Source: Paenalicyclobacillus ferrooxydans
GTDB taxonomy: Bacteria > Bacillota > Bacilli > Alicyclobacillales > Alicyclobacillaceae
NCBI RefSeq assembly: GCF_001399675.1
Contig: NZ_LJCO01000058.1
Span: 1 to 64,000, forward strand
Direction of reading: 5' to 3'
DNA: 64,000 nucleotides
In this document: positions 43,536 through 53,308 of the stretch, piece by piece
How the letters are laid out: each line of letters starts with the position of its first letter
Numbering within the stretch: the first letter of the stretch is position 1
Program-made: the position numbers and the translations under genes
Notes under the pieces: model-generated
What the model was told of the DNA's origin: nothing
Seen by the model: the letters and a program-made list of their open reading frames with translations, nothing else
Database searches by the model: none

Positions 43536-45215
43536 TTACGGAGACGACGCGACAAAGGCCGTTTGCGAAGGGGCAACCGCTGGAAATGACAGGTGAACGG
43601 TTGTTCCATATCCGACCCTGCTTTCAAATCTCATGTTTCCTTTGTGGCGAGTGACAATCTGACGACATACGTGGAGGCCGAGGCCAGTGCCCTCGGCCTT
43701 TGTCGTGTAAAACGGATCGAATATCCGATTGAGTTCTGTTTGGTCAATCCCGACCCCAGTATCGCTGACATCGATAAAAACCTCGTGGCCATGACTCCAG
43801 CTTTCGATGTGAACCTTCCTGCATGTGGGTGATAGGGCATCCATCGCGTTTCGTACCAGGTTGATGAGCAACTGTTTCAGATGATTTTCATCGCCGAAGA
43901 CATGCGCAGCGCCTGCACTGCCCTCGGTGATGAATGTGATGTTACGGAGCAGAGCCTCAGGTGCCAGAATTGCGTAAACGGCCTCTATCAACTTGGCGAC
44001 GTTCACGTATTGATAATGAAAGGCCTGAGGTTTCGCAAGGAATAGAACTTCCGTGACGATGTCCGCGATCCGCTCAAGTTCCTCAGTCATAATGCCGATG
44101 TATTCAGTCATTTTCTCTGTTTGTGTGTGTGGAATGATTTTCAAGAAACCAAGCAGAGTGGTCAAGGGGTTTCGAATCTCATGCGCAACACCGGCAGCAA
44201 GCTGTCCGAGTGCAGATAGTTTTTCGGATTGGACAAGCCGCTGTTCTGCCCGAAGACGGTCTGAAATGTCCCGGATGGTCAGTGCAAAGCCCATTGTGAC
44301 CTTGTTCTCGTCGACGATTGGAAACCCGGACACGGAGACGGGCGTGTTTTTTCTCTCAGCGGTTTGACAGACTGTCTGGTATTCACTGATGGATTGTCCG
44401 CTTGATATCCGATCCATGATGGCAGTAATTTCTTCAATATGCTCAGGTTGCGCGAAGGGTGTGTTGCGCCAATGACGCCCATTGCATTCTGTGCGAGAAA
44501 GACTGCACATCTGTTCAAACTTGGTGTTGATTTTTAGAATACAACCTGCCGGATCAAACAGTACGATGGCATCTGTATTGTGTTCGATAAATGATTCAAG
44601 TTGAATGAGTACAGAGTGAAGTTCTCGTTCGAGACGTTTTTTCTCAGTGACGTCGGTGTACAACACTTGTACATGCGGAGTTCTGCCAAAGATGAGGGGG
44701 GCGGCAAGGAACTCTACGTCAATCATTTTTCCGTCGAGGCGCCTGAGTCTACGGTTGACGTATGTACCTGTGGGAGCATGGGTCTCCAGAAGCGTCCGAA
44801 ATACTTGACGCGCATGGTCATGCACATCTTCCGGTAACACATCCCATACTGAATGCCCGACCAGATCATCGACCATTGAAGCACCAAGGAGTTTCAACGC
44901 AGAGGGATTGGCATATACCCACTTTTCGTTGCTCTGAACGAGAAAGGGCTGTGGTGAAAGTTGAATCATTGTTTCATACCGCTTTTCAGTGGCTAGGTTT
45001 CGCTGAAACAAACGGTAGAAGAACCAAACTGAGATCAGATAGACGGTGAAGGCCCGCAAAGAGGCTAAGACGGCAATCGTTTGAATGGAGAAATGGTGTG
45101 TCCAGAAAGGATAGAAGATATCGGTTACCAAGAGCCAGATGGGGACAATAATAAGGTACGCCCAAACCAGGATTGAACTCGATGGCTTTGCAGCCCATAG
45201 CGACCTGTGTCTCAT
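43536..45215 (-). CDS. PAS-containing sensor histidine kinase
   Basis: About 559 residues. Two N-terminal transmembrane helices (about 15-70) lead to two PAS domains (about 75-330, PQPFLVQSNEKWVYANPSAL and DAIVLFDPAGCIL). The HisKA box is ALGQLAAGVAHEIRNPLTTLLG with the phospho-His, and the HATPase domain has LLINLVRNAMDAL (N box), DVSDTGVGID (G1) and GTGLGLHVCRQI (G2). It resembles sporulation-type orphan kinases of the KinA-E kind; no response regulator is adjacent. ATG 45215 follows GGAGAAAGG. Confidence 0.92.
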   Translation of the reverse strand: MRHRSLWAAKPSSSILVWAYLIIVPIWLLVTDIFYPFWTHHFSIQTIAVLASLRAFTVYLISVWFFYRLFQRNLATEKRYETMIQLSPQPFLVQSNEKWVYANPSALKLLGASMVDDLVGHSVWDVLPEDVHDHARQVFRTLLETHAPTGTYVNRRLRRLDGKMIDVEFLAAPLIFGRTPHVQVLYTDVTEKKRLERELHSVLIQLESFIEHNTDAIVLFDPAGCILKINTKFEQMCSLSRTECNGRHWRNTPFAQPEHIEEITAIMDRISSGQSISEYQTVCQTAERKNTPVSVSGFPIVDENKVTMGFALTIRDISDRLRAEQRLVQSEKLSALGQLAAGVAHEIRNPLTTLLGFLKIIPHTQTEKMTEYIGIMTEELERIADIVTEVLFLAKPQAFHYQYVNVAKLIEAVYAILAPEALLRNITFITEGSAGAAHVFGDENHLKQLLINLVRNAMDALSPTCRKVHIESWSHGHEVFIDVSDTGVGIDQTELNRIFDPFYTTKAEGTGLGLHVCRQIVTRHKGNMRFESRVGYGTTVHLSFPAVAPSQTAFVASSP

Positions 45216-45516
45216 ACGCGCATCCTTTCTCCTGAAAGTATAATGCGTGCTATTCAATTTTAATTATCTAATAAATTTCTAATTTTTAAAAGTAGAATGT
45301 TGACAATAGTATGACAAATTTATGCTTGACAACCTGCGTCGTTTGAACCTTCATGGGGCTTATCATTTCACCAGGTGAGCCTGTACCTGCGGAGAATGTA
45401 TCCGAAACTGAGCCCAAGGGAACCAGGTAGTTTGGACTAGTCTTACCAACGACTTGAAATAGTTGAAATGTACCTTATGCAAATATATTGAGGTGGTAAG
45501 TTTAGGTACGGAAATA

Positions 45517-45600
45517 AATAAGGGCACAGTAGAGGAAACTCTATGTCGCAAAGCTACGGGTCTAAGGGCGGGTAGCGCCTAAGATTGCCGAGTTGCTAAA
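45517..45600 (+). ncRNA. c-di-GMP-I (GEMM) riboswitch aptamer
   Basis: The signatures of the GEMM-I aptamer are in order: GGGCACAG..., then a GAAA-capped stem (AGAGGAAACTCT), CGCAAAGC-TACGGG with CTAA, a stem GGGCGGGTAGCGCC, and GCCGAGTTGC closing. It lies in the 5' leader of the MCP gene at 45724 and is followed by a terminator-like hairpin (45620-45650). Binding c-di-GMP would switch transcription of the chemotaxis genes. Confidence 0.88.
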
Positions 45601-45619
45601 CGATTCTGTTCTCTATTGG

Positions 45620-45650
45620 GGTGCCCGGCTTGAAATGGGCATCTCTTTTC
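45620..45650 (+). terminator. Expression-platform terminator of the c-di-GMP riboswitch
   Basis: GGTGCCC (45620-45626) pairs with GGGCATC (45637-45643, one G-U), followed by TCTTTTC. It lies about 75 bp before the MCP start and right behind the aptamer, consistent with transcriptional control by the riboswitch. Confidence 0.7.
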
Positions 45651-45723
45651 GTTGGAGGTGACAAAATTGTAAACTGCAGCAAGCACACAGGGATTTAATT
45701 AAACCAAGAATGGGGACATATCT

Positions 45724-47310
45724 ATGAGGCTCTCAATACGTACCATCACCGGTAAATTGACATTCATGTTATCTATTCTGACTCTTATTATTGTCGTAGC
45801 TGCCGGTGTGGCGGTGTACCAGTCATCCAAGCTTACCCGGAATGTATCTTCATCTTCATCAGAAGCTCAGTTTAACTCGACTGCGGTGCAGGCATATATT
45901 AATTTCTTATTGCTGGATGACCAGGCTAACATGTGGGTCGGTTTGGCCAACTTCAATAACACAAAGGCATCAGGCCTATCCGACAGCACATTAAATCAGG
46001 TTACTAAGGCCCAAAACACGTTAAATAACGCGATTACCCAGCTACAGAACCTGACGACTTCCTCACAAGAGCGTCGAGTTCTAACCAAACTCCAATCGGA
46101 TGCAACAGCTTACGAGAACTACATTAACCAAGTAAAACAATACCGTGATACAAGCCTTGGACAAGCACAACAGATTATGTATATAACGAATTCAACTGCA
46201 TCGACTAATTTGCAAAATGACTTGAATGCCTTAATGACCTATTCAGGTAACCAACTCACAAGTAACTCCGTTGGATTAATCGGACAGTTCAGAAATCTTG
46301 CTTTGATTTGTTATGTACTCATTATTCTCGTTTCCTCATTTCTCATCTTTTACCTGAGACGTCTACTCACTCCACTTGGACATGTTGTCGACTTGGTACG
46401 TAGAGTTTCAGACGGAGATCTGACAGAAGAATTCGAGGTTAAAAATGACGACGAGATTGGGCAACTGGGGAAATCCGTGAACGATATGGTTATCCATCTT
46501 CGGCAGATTATGAATGGTATCATGAGTGCTGCAGAGAATTTATCTGCAGCATCGCACGAAATTTCTGCTGCTACAGAACAAATCGCGTCCGGGAGCGCAA
46601 CTCAAGCGGAATCTGCCGAGACAGTCAACCAACGATTCAAAGAGCTGTCCACGGCTATCAATTCCGTTGCAAAAAACGCCGAGCAGGCTGCTGAAATATC
46701 ATCACGAACTGTAGAAGTCGCTCACCGAGGTGAGCACATTGTTCAAGGTTCTGTATCCGGTATGAGCAAAGTCAGTGAACAGATGGCCAAACTCAGTGAG
46801 GATTCTGATCGTATCGGTGAGATTGTTGAAGTCATCGACGACATTGCTGAGCAGACAAACCTTTTGGCACTGAATGCAGCGATTGAGGCAGCACGAGCAG
46901 GCGATCAAGGTCGAGGTTTTGCGGTTGTAGCAGACGAAGTTCGTAAATTGGCTGAACGCAGTGTCGAAGCCACCAAGCAGATTGCGTCCATCATTAAGAC
47001 AATGCAGGGAAATACTCAGATGAGCGTAGATGCTGTCAACCAAGGAGTTATTTCGACTCAACAGAGCGGGGAGGCATTCGCAGAGATTGCCTCAATGGTC
47101 GCGACATCGGCAGATAAGGTGACTGAGATTGCGGCAGCTAGCGAACAACAAGCGGCCCAAGCTTCGGAGGTGCTAACGGCGGTTGAAACGATTGCGGCAT
47201 CTGCGGAAGAGGCCGCAGCTAGCGAAGAAGAAACCGCATCCTCAACACAGTCGCTGGCTGAATTGGCGGAAGAACTCCACGGATACGTGTCCGTATTCAA
47301 ACTCAACTAA
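45724..47310 (+). CDS. Methyl-accepting chemotaxis protein
   Basis: 528 residues. Helix TM1 (about 14-34), an extracytoplasmic four-helix-bundle sensing domain (about 35-190), TM2 (about 192-212), HAMP (about 213-266), then a cytoplasmic signalling domain with the hairpin tip [20 protein letters not shown] and methylatable Glu/Gln-rich flanks ([15 protein letters not shown]). It senses a small molecule at the outer membrane face and controls CheA. Its leader carries a c-di-GMP riboswitch. CheW follows 36 bp later. Confidence 0.95.
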   Translation: MRLSIRTITGKLTFMLSILTLIIVVAAGVAVYQSSKLTRNVSSSSSEAQFNSTAVQAYINFLLLDDQANMWVGLANFNNTKASGLSDSTLNQVTKAQNTLNNAITQLQNLTTSSQERRVLTKLQSDATAYENYINQVKQYRDTSLGQAQQIMYITNSTASTNLQNDLNALMTYSGNQLTSNSVGLIGQFRNLALICYVLIILVSSFLIFYLRRLLTPLGHVVDLVRRVSDGDLTEEFEVKNDDEIGQLGKSVNDMVIHLRQIMNGIMSAAENLSAASHEISAATEQIASGSATQAESAETVNQRFKELSTAINSVAKNAEQAAEISSRTVEVAHRGEHIVQGSVSGMSKVSEQMAKLSEDSDRIGEIVEVIDDIAEQTNLLALNAAIEAARAGDQGRGFAVVADEVRKLAERSVEATKQIASIIKTMQGNTQMSVDAVNQGVISTQQSGEAFAEIASMVATSADKVTEIAAASEQQAAQASEVLTAVETIAASAEEAAASEEETASSTQSLAELAEELHGYVSVFKLN

Positions 47311-47346
47311 TCAATCTGCGCTAAATTGGGAAAGGAGCAGAATGGT

Positions 47347-47757
47347 GTGACAACCGCGGAACAGCACATTGGAGTACAAGTGAATAACGAGCACTATGCA
47401 ATACCGATTCTTGATGTTCACGAAATCATTCGGATGCTGGACATTACATATGTCCCTGATACAAGAACAAGCGTACTTGGTGTGATTAATCTACGTGGGA
47501 AGACGATTCCGGTGATGAGCCTTAGCGAGAGACTCGGATTCTCAGCCGAAGAGTACACTCCTCACACACGGATTGTAGTCGTGGCCTGTGATGAGGGTGA
47601 AATTGGAGTAATCGTGGATAGTGTAAATGAAGTATTGTCTTTCAACGACATCCAACCATCGCCCGAAAACGGTAAGGTCGAATATCTCTTGGGAATCGGG
47701 GTAAAAGGCAATGTTTTGATGAGTATCTTAGACCTCAAACAGTTGGTGTCCTGTTGA
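47347..47757 (+). CDS. cheW: Chemotaxis coupling protein CheW
   Basis: About 136 residues. The CheW SH3-like fold shows in VNNEHYAIPILDVHEII, TSVLGVINLRGKTIPVM and GEIGVIVDSVNEVLSF. It links receptors to CheA. GTG 47347 follows AAAGGAG; a TTG seven codons upstream is in frame but sits in the ribosome site. It directly follows the riboswitch-controlled MCP, so the two share regulation. Confidence 0.92.
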   Translation: MTTAEQHIGVQVNNEHYAIPILDVHEIIRMLDITYVPDTRTSVLGVINLRGKTIPVMSLSERLGFSAEEYTPHTRIVVVACDEGEIGVIVDSVNEVLSFNDIQPSPENGKVEYLLGIGVKGNVLMSILDLKQLVSC

Positions 47758-47846
47758 GGCGGTGAACTGCGCCCGCCTTTGATTAGATGCTGGAGCTTCT
47801 TGTTTACCTTGCCGTAGCCCGACAAGTTTATAGACTGCGCATCCGC

Positions 47847-47884
47847 TTGACCACTCCCACGGCTAAAGTCACGGGGGTGGTCAA
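47847..47884. mobile_element. Possible IS200/IS605-type end hairpin remnant
   Basis: TTGACCACTCCC (47847-47858) pairs with GGGGGTGGTCAA (47873-47884) around ACGGCTAAAGTCAC. The core CCCACGGCTAAAG...CGGGGG resembles the end hairpins of IS200/IS605 or TnpB-type elements. No transposase or TnpB frame is present, so this would be a relic or a solo end. The rest of 47758-48035 is non-coding. Confidence 0.5.
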
Positions 47885-48035
47885 AGTGGCTTCTGGGACG
47901 CATTGTTTTACATGGACAGAAGGGGAGAGAGCTAAACGGTGTTTCATCTCTTCAAGACTGCTTTTCGTTAATCGCCGGCGGGTAAGCATAATACAACTGC
48001 TTTCATATCGGGCAGCCTTCGTGCCTTTGAGAAAA

Positions 48036-49994
48036 CTAGTTTCGATATCCAGAAAGCTGGAATTGAAGAGGATTTTCTACACTCTTATTTTCCAATTCTT
48101 GTGCTGATAAGGGCGGACTGAAGAAATAGCCTTGATACAAGTCACAGTTTTCTTCTGCCAACACCTGAAGGTTCTCTAAGGTCTCTACTCCCTCTGCGAC
48201 TACCTTCCATTGGTTGAAGTGTGCCAAGGAAATGAGTGTGGAGACGATGGAACGATCGATCAAGCTGTTTTGGATATTGCTCACAAATGCTCGATCGATT
48301 TTTAGATAATCGAGAGAAAGGTGTTTTAACATGCCTAATGAGTTGTATCCCTGCCCAAAGTCATCGATGAAGACCTTAATGCCCATGTTCCGAAATTCAT
48401 AAATTGCTGCTCTCGCCTTCTGTTCATTCTTCATTAAACTTGTTTCAGTTATTTCTATAGCAATCAGCTCAGGGGCAACGTGGAATCTTTGTAATGTGTA
48501 TCCGAATTTTTCCACAAAATGATCTTCGGACAATTCACTAGCTGATACATTAATCCCGATAGGAACCGCCGGTATGTTGTGGTTCTTCCATGACCTAATT
48601 TGCTCACAAACGGTCCGAAGAACAATCTCCCCTATTTTACCGATAAGTCCAATGTCTTCAGCGACGGGAATAAAGTCGATAGGCGGCACTCTACCCAGCA
48701 GGGGATGTTGCCATCTAACTAAGGCTTCGGCGCTAACGATTTGTCCAGTCCTAATGTCGACCTGGGGTTGATATTCAACAAAAAACTCGTTCCCAATGTG
48801 AACAGCGCGCCGTAAATCATTCTCAACTTTTAAACGGGAGTAAGTGGCTTGTTGCATAGAAGGTAGATGAATCTCGTATCTATTTCTGCCATTTCGCTTT
48901 GCGTTGTACATGGCTTGGCCAGCGCTTTGAAGGAGTGAATCAGAAGAGTCGCCACTAACGGGATATATAGCAATGCCTATGCTTGCTCCTATGCTGAGTT
49001 CATATCCTGATACCGAGCATGGGGGTTGGATAGTGGCTAATATCCTCTCCGCTACAAATATCGGGACACTGACGTTATCGATTGAGGGCAACAAGACGGC
49101 GAATTCATCACCACCAAACCTTGCAACCACACTATCGCCGTCAATCTCGACAATACAGTCGTTTATTCGCTGCCCAACAACCCGAAGCAGCCCGTCTCCG
49201 ACCGAATGACCCAGCCCATCATTGAGAGTTTTGAAGCCGTCTAAGTCTATGAATAGAACGCCCAACTTTCTCGATTGAATTTCTGCAAATTCTAGCGCGG
49301 TCTTAAGATGGTCCGTGAAAGTACGCCGATTGCATAATGTAGTCAGTTCATCTATATGAGCCATTCTCCAAATGCGCAGTTGAGCTTGACGCGTATCTGT
49401 AATGTCTCTCATAACTACGTAATATCCACCAATTTGTTGAAACTTATTCATTGGTATAATGCTGTTCGTCAACATGCGTGTCTGGCCATTTTTCGTTTTA
49501 AGCGATACTTCAAATTCACCGACATCTTCGCCTTGTATTGCTTGCTGCATATAACCAGCCCATTTTTCATATTGAAGCATATCTTGTAAAGCTGTGTGAT
49601 CCATTGCTCTGAATTCCTCAAGGGTATATCCGGAAACGCGTTGAAACATTGGGTTGCACCGCAATGGTTTTCCGGTTGGATCCAAAACGATGATGGCACT
49701 CGAGTTCTGAAGAAACAGTGATTCAAACTTATTGTTCTTGTCTTGAATGATGGCCATCTGACGATGTTGATTTTTGAGATGCCACAAAACAAACCCATAT
49801 ATAGTAGGACTGAAGATCATTACCATCCAAACAAGGTGAATGAGAGAACCGACGATTGTATCTAATTTCCATTGTGGTTTGAAAACCCATTGTCCAGTTC
49901 TCATGTAAATGATCCCTGTAAGCAATTCGATACAAAATAGCACAACGAACGTATTCAAGTATCGCTTGTTCACCGATATCCACCGCCCAGTCAC
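48036..49994 (-). CDS. GGDEF-EAL protein with membrane anchor and PAS domain
   Basis: 652 residues. Two N-terminal helices (about 10-30 and 45-65), a PAS domain (about 95-205, SAIIVLDPTGKPLRCNPMF), then GGDEF (VVARFGGDEFAVLL, intact) and EAL (AEALVRWQHP intact, with IDDFGQGYNSL). Both catalytic signatures look active, so it may make and break c-di-GMP. The I-site Arg of the RxxD inhibition motif is not seen before GGDEF. It is convergent with the riboswitch-MCP-CheW operon. Start GTG 49994 is uncertain; GTG 49973 is an alternative. Confidence 0.92.
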   Translation of the reverse strand: MTGRWISVNKRYLNTFVVLFCIELLTGIIYMRTGQWVFKPQWKLDTIVGSLIHLVWMVMIFSPTIYGFVLWHLKNQHRQMAIIQDKNNKFESLFLQNSSAIIVLDPTGKPLRCNPMFQRVSGYTLEEFRAMDHTALQDMLQYEKWAGYMQQAIQGEDVGEFEVSLKTKNGQTRMLTNSIIPMNKFQQIGGYYVVMRDITDTRQAQLRIWRMAHIDELTTLCNRRTFTDHLKTALEFAEIQSRKLGVLFIDLDGFKTLNDGLGHSVGDGLLRVVGQRINDCIVEIDGDSVVARFGGDEFAVLLPSIDNVSVPIFVAERILATIQPPCSVSGYELSIGASIGIAIYPVSGDSSDSLLQSAGQAMYNAKRNGRNRYEIHLPSMQQATYSRLKVENDLRRAVHIGNEFFVEYQPQVDIRTGQIVSAEALVRWQHPLLGRVPPIDFIPVAEDIGLIGKIGEIVLRTVCEQIRSWKNHNIPAVPIGINVSASELSEDHFVEKFGYTLQRFHVAPELIAIEITETSLMKNEQKARAAIYEFRNMGIKVFIDDFGQGYNSLGMLKHLSLDYLKIDRAFVSNIQNSLIDRSIVSTLISLAHFNQWKVVAEGVETLENLQVLAEENCDLYQGYFFSPPLSAQELENKSVENPLQFQLSGYRN

Positions 49995-50072
49995 CTAAGC
50001 ATCGAACGTTACACGTTAGTAAGTATGATTACTTTAGTTTGTTATCGTACTACGGTAAATAGTCCGATGTGA

Positions 50073-50207
50073 CCAAATGATTCCTTTGACGTTACTGCAG
50101 TGGCGGCTTCAGAAGAGCTCGCGGCGACGATTCACGACTTGAAATCGATGTACGCTCATGTTGCCAATATGGCCAACGAGTTCGTAGCAGAAGCGGCGAT
50201 AAAGTAA
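50073..50207 (+). pseudogene. Remnant of an MCP C-terminus
   Basis: An open frame without a start (it follows a TGA) encodes about 44 residues, FDVTAVAASEELAATIHDLK and onwards, ending in TAA 50205-50207. The segment resembles the C-terminal end of methyl-accepting chemotaxis proteins (AAASEELAAT). Coming 2.7 kb after the intact MCP, it may be debris of a second receptor gene. Confidence 0.55.
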
Positions 50208-50341
50208 TGCACGTTATTTTCGGATCGTCCGAATGATTACCAAGATAGTCCGAGTGAGGGATAAGTCATTAGAAATTATATTGATAAACTAAATAATTGT
50301 TAGATGTTCATATTTTGCTGCAGCAAACGGGAGGCTCAAGA

Positions 50342-50737
50342 ATGGCACTAGTAACGTGGGACGAAAAGTACAGTGTGGGAAACGGAATGATCGATAAGCA
50401 ACACCATAGCCTTGTTGACCTGATTAACCAGCTACACGATGCAATGAAGGAGGGGAAATCCAAGGAGAAGGTGAAGCCTACCCTGGACGCGCTGCTGAAG
50501 TACACCAAAGAACATTTCACTTACGAGGAACAAAGGATGCAGGCCGCGAATTATCCCCTGTTCTCTGAACATAAGAAGCAACACGAGGGGTTCGTTGCCA
50601 AAGTCGAATCATTTATTACCGATTACAATAGTGGCAAAGCAGGACTGAATTTCTCCATTATAAACTTCCTGAAAGACTGGTTGCTCAACCACATTGCAGA
50701 ATCGGACAAGAAGTACCGCAGCTACATGCAAGGCTAA
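50342..50737 (+). CDS. Bacteriohemerythrin
   Basis: About 131 residues. All iron-binding features are there: DKQHHSLVDLIN (H with H), YTKEHFTYEE (HxxxE), EHKKQHEGF and WLLNHIAESDKKY. A di-iron site binds O2 and such proteins often accompany chemotaxis or anaerobic metabolism. ATG 50342 follows GGGAGG. It lies next to the chemotaxis and c-di-GMP genes, suggesting oxygen sensing or storage for motile cells. Confidence 0.93.
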   Translation: MALVTWDEKYSVGNGMIDKQHHSLVDLINQLHDAMKEGKSKEKVKPTLDALLKYTKEHFTYEEQRMQAANYPLFSEHKKQHEGFVAKVESFITDYNSGKAGLNFSIINFLKDWLLNHIAESDKKYRSYMQG

Positions 50738-50767
50738 TCTAAGCTGCGTCGAACTAAACATGCGCAG

Positions 50768-50804
50768 ATGGACGGATGGCAGACCTGCTCTTCGTCCATT
50801 TTTG
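50768..50804 (+). terminator. Terminator after the hemerythrin gene
   Basis: ATGGACG (50768-50774) pairs with CGTCCAT (50793-50799); GCAG and CTGC in the loop add a second stem, and TTTTTG follows. The remaining gap to 51015 holds no gene I can support. Confidence 0.8.
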
Positions 50805-51015
50805 TTTCCAAGGCTTATACTTATACGGATGACACTTTTGACATGCTTGTGACGTTCGGTGATATGCCGGGTGATATAAACTGGTGCATCGAGAAAATTC
50901 CAAATGCGTTCACCCTAACGGTGATTCATCGCCAACCGATGTATACAGTGGTTCTGGCGCTTAACAGGTTGGAATCTTATATTTTTTGATTTCTACAGCT
51001 GGGAGATGAACACCT

Positions 51016-52155
51016 TTGCAACGTTTTGAGGGGAACCGGGTCGGCCCTGATGGAAGCATTCAAACAATTGTACTCGAGGTCAATGACGGGCAAATTCAGA
51101 GTGTGAAAACTTACGATCAAGTTGATGAAACTTTACCGTTCATTGTTCCTGGGTTCATCGACGTTCATGTCCACGGCGGTGGTGGTGCTGATACGATGGA
51201 CGCTACCAATGCTGCATTTAGCACCATTGCGCAAAGTCATGCCAAGACTGGCACCACGTCTCTATTACTAACCACGGTGACAGAGTCAGTCGATGCGATT
51301 GATAAAGTTGTCACTCTGGCGCAGGAATTTATTGCGGCGGGAGCAGAAGTAGGGGCCGGAGTGATCGGAGTTCACTTGGAGGGCCCATTCATTCACCCTG
51401 AAAAACGCGGCGCTCAGAGACAAGATATGATTATCGATCCAGATCCCGTATTGGCGTCTCGCTGGTTTGATTCGGGAGTTGTAAAGATGATCACTATGGC
51501 ACCCGAACGTCCACATGCCCTCGAGGTGGCTAGACTAGCGATGGAACAGGGAATTGTTGTTGCCGCAGGTCATACCAAGGTGGGCTCGGAAGGGCTGTAT
51601 GCAGCTGGCAAATGCGGGTTCAGTCATATCACCCATCTATGCAATGCCATGGACCCATTTTTACACCGTAATGTTGGACCTGTTGGACATATCATTGAAG
51701 ATGAAGGATACACGGGTGACATGATTTGTGATGGAATACATCTGTCTGCGGCTATGGTAAAAGCCTTGGTTCGATCTATAGGAACCCATCGTCTCATGTT
51801 GATTACCGATGCTATGCGTGCGGCAAACTTTCGGGATGGAAAATACGACCTTGGCGGGTTACAGGTTTCCGTAGAAAATGGAGAATGTCGTTTGGAAGAT
51901 GGAACCTTGGCAGGCAGCGTTTTGACGATGGCACGGGCGTATAAAATGGTCCAGAAACTTGCAGGTATTACAGCTCGGGAAGCAGAACAAATGGCATCCA
52001 CAAACCCGGCAAGGAAGATCGGTTTGGATAAAAAAGGGCGAATAAAGGTGGGGTATGATGCAGACCTTGCCTTTTTGGACAATGCAGGAGACGTAATTCG
52101 CACCGTCGTCGGTGGGAAGATAGTGTTCGAAAAGTCGATTCAGGCGAAGTCATGA
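51016..52155 (+). CDS. nagA: N-acetylglucosamine-6-phosphate deacetylase
   Basis: 379 residues, amidohydrolase superfamily. The metal site starts with DVHVHGGGGADTMDA, then HLEGPFIHPEKRGAQ, AGHTKVGSEG, HLCNAMDPF with HRNVGP, and the catalytic Asp in LITDAMRAAN. It removes acetate from GlcNAc-6-P. The usual partner nagB is not in the window. TTG 51016 follows GGGAGATG. Confidence 0.93.
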   Translation: MQRFEGNRVGPDGSIQTIVLEVNDGQIQSVKTYDQVDETLPFIVPGFIDVHVHGGGGADTMDATNAAFSTIAQSHAKTGTTSLLLTTVTESVDAIDKVVTLAQEFIAAGAEVGAGVIGVHLEGPFIHPEKRGAQRQDMIIDPDPVLASRWFDSGVVKMITMAPERPHALEVARLAMEQGIVVAAGHTKVGSEGLYAAGKCGFSHITHLCNAMDPFLHRNVGPVGHIIEDEGYTGDMICDGIHLSAAMVKALVRSIGTHRLMLITDAMRAANFRDGKYDLGGLQVSVENGECRLEDGTLAGSVLTMARAYKMVQKLAGITAREAEQMASTNPARKIGLDKKGRIKVGYDADLAFLDNAGDVIRTVVGGKIVFEKSIQAKS

Positions 52156-52275
52156 GCAGGACGGCAGGATTCACAACTGCCTTGCTCGTGGGATTTGGGT
52201 TACGATGGGGCCGGGGACAAACGTGCAACCTTTTTCGCACGCTTTCCGCTTTGACAAGATAGGGGGATAAGGCGA

Positions 52276-53262
52276 TTGAATCATTACTTTCCGGCGATGC
52301 ACAGCACATTTTCCAGCGAAGCGTTGCAGGATTTTGTTAATACGCATTATGATGTTGGATCCGTCGTGGGGTGCAGACTACTGACGAGGGGTCTGAACGA
52401 TACCTACCGGGTGGATACAGAACGTGGCCGGTTCGTTCTTCGAGTGTACCGGACACCCTGGCGCAGCAGGACAGAGGTTGATTATGAGCTTGACGTGCTC
52501 ACCTACCTGAACGACTGCAACATTCCTGTATCAGCGCCGGTCAAAAACTGCGCCGGAACCTTCACTACAGAAATTGCTGCCCTGGAAGGAACCCGTTTGA
52601 TGACGCTGTTTACCTACGCAAAAGGGTCTATCCCGCGGCTGGACCCAGAAATCAGTGCTGAGTATGGTCGAACGGTTGCAAAGATTCACCAAGCAACAGA
52701 TAACTTTTCAAGCCATTATCGTCGATTTAATCTCGATTTTCAGCATCTCCTATACGAGCCGCTGGAGCGTATTCGTCCCACAATGACTCAGTACGGCGGA
52801 GATGTCACTTATATCGAGTCCTGGATAAAAACCATCACCGCTCATGTTTCTATCGAGTTGCTAGATTTCGGGTTTTGTCACGGTGACTTTCATGACTGGA
52901 ACACACACTTGGACGAGGGGATACTCACCGTCTTCGACTTTGACTGCTGCGGAAAAGGGTTTCGTGCGTATGATCTGGCAGTATTCCTATGGAACCTGAA
53001 GACCAATTATAAGGGGAAGGAAACAGAGAATTGGTCATCTTTTCTGGAGGGATATAGAGAAGTGCGACCGCTCTCCGAAGCAGACCTGAATGCGATTCCG
53101 TTCTTTGTGGCAGCAAGGAGAATCTGGCTCGCCTGGATCTATCTCACGAACGAGGATGTCTGGGGGACAGCGATTGTCAACGAACGCTTTTTTCAGTCTT
53201 TCGTCGACCAACTGCAAGAAGACGAACGTGAACTTGGTATACCGCTGACTGGGTTGTCATAA
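52276..53262 (+). CDS. APH/homoserine-kinase-II-like phosphotransferase
   Basis: 328 residues of the aminoglycoside phosphotransferase kinase-like fold. The Brenner-type catalytic motif is FCHGDFHDWNTH and the Mg-binding Asp is in FDFDCCGKGFRAYDLA. Homologues range from homoserine kinase ThrB2 to spore coat CotS kinases. The substrate is unknown and drug resistance should not be assumed. TTG 52276 follows AGGGGGAT. It follows nagA by 120 bp. Confidence 0.85.
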   Translation: MNHYFPAMHSTFSSEALQDFVNTHYDVGSVVGCRLLTRGLNDTYRVDTERGRFVLRVYRTPWRSRTEVDYELDVLTYLNDCNIPVSAPVKNCAGTFTTEIAALEGTRLMTLFTYAKGSIPRLDPEISAEYGRTVAKIHQATDNFSSHYRRFNLDFQHLLYEPLERIRPTMTQYGGDVTYIESWIKTITAHVSIELLDFGFCHGDFHDWNTHLDEGILTVFDFDCCGKGFRAYDLAVFLWNLKTNYKGKETENWSSFLEGYREVRPLSEADLNAIPFFVAARRIWLAWIYLTNEDVWGTAIVNERFFQSFVDQLQEDERELGIPLTGLS

Positions 53263-53308
53263 TCACCTGAACGTAGTTACGAGGGTGGAATTGGAGGGGA
53301 AGACGCTC

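Noticed and set aside
50768..50989. 73-codon frame after the hemerythrin gene
   Set aside because: Its start lies inside the terminator hairpin and has no ribosome site.
52276..53262. Aminoglycoside resistance gene
   Set aside because: The APH-like fold also covers homoserine kinases and spore-coat CotS proteins, and the context is nagA and a repair-type protein.
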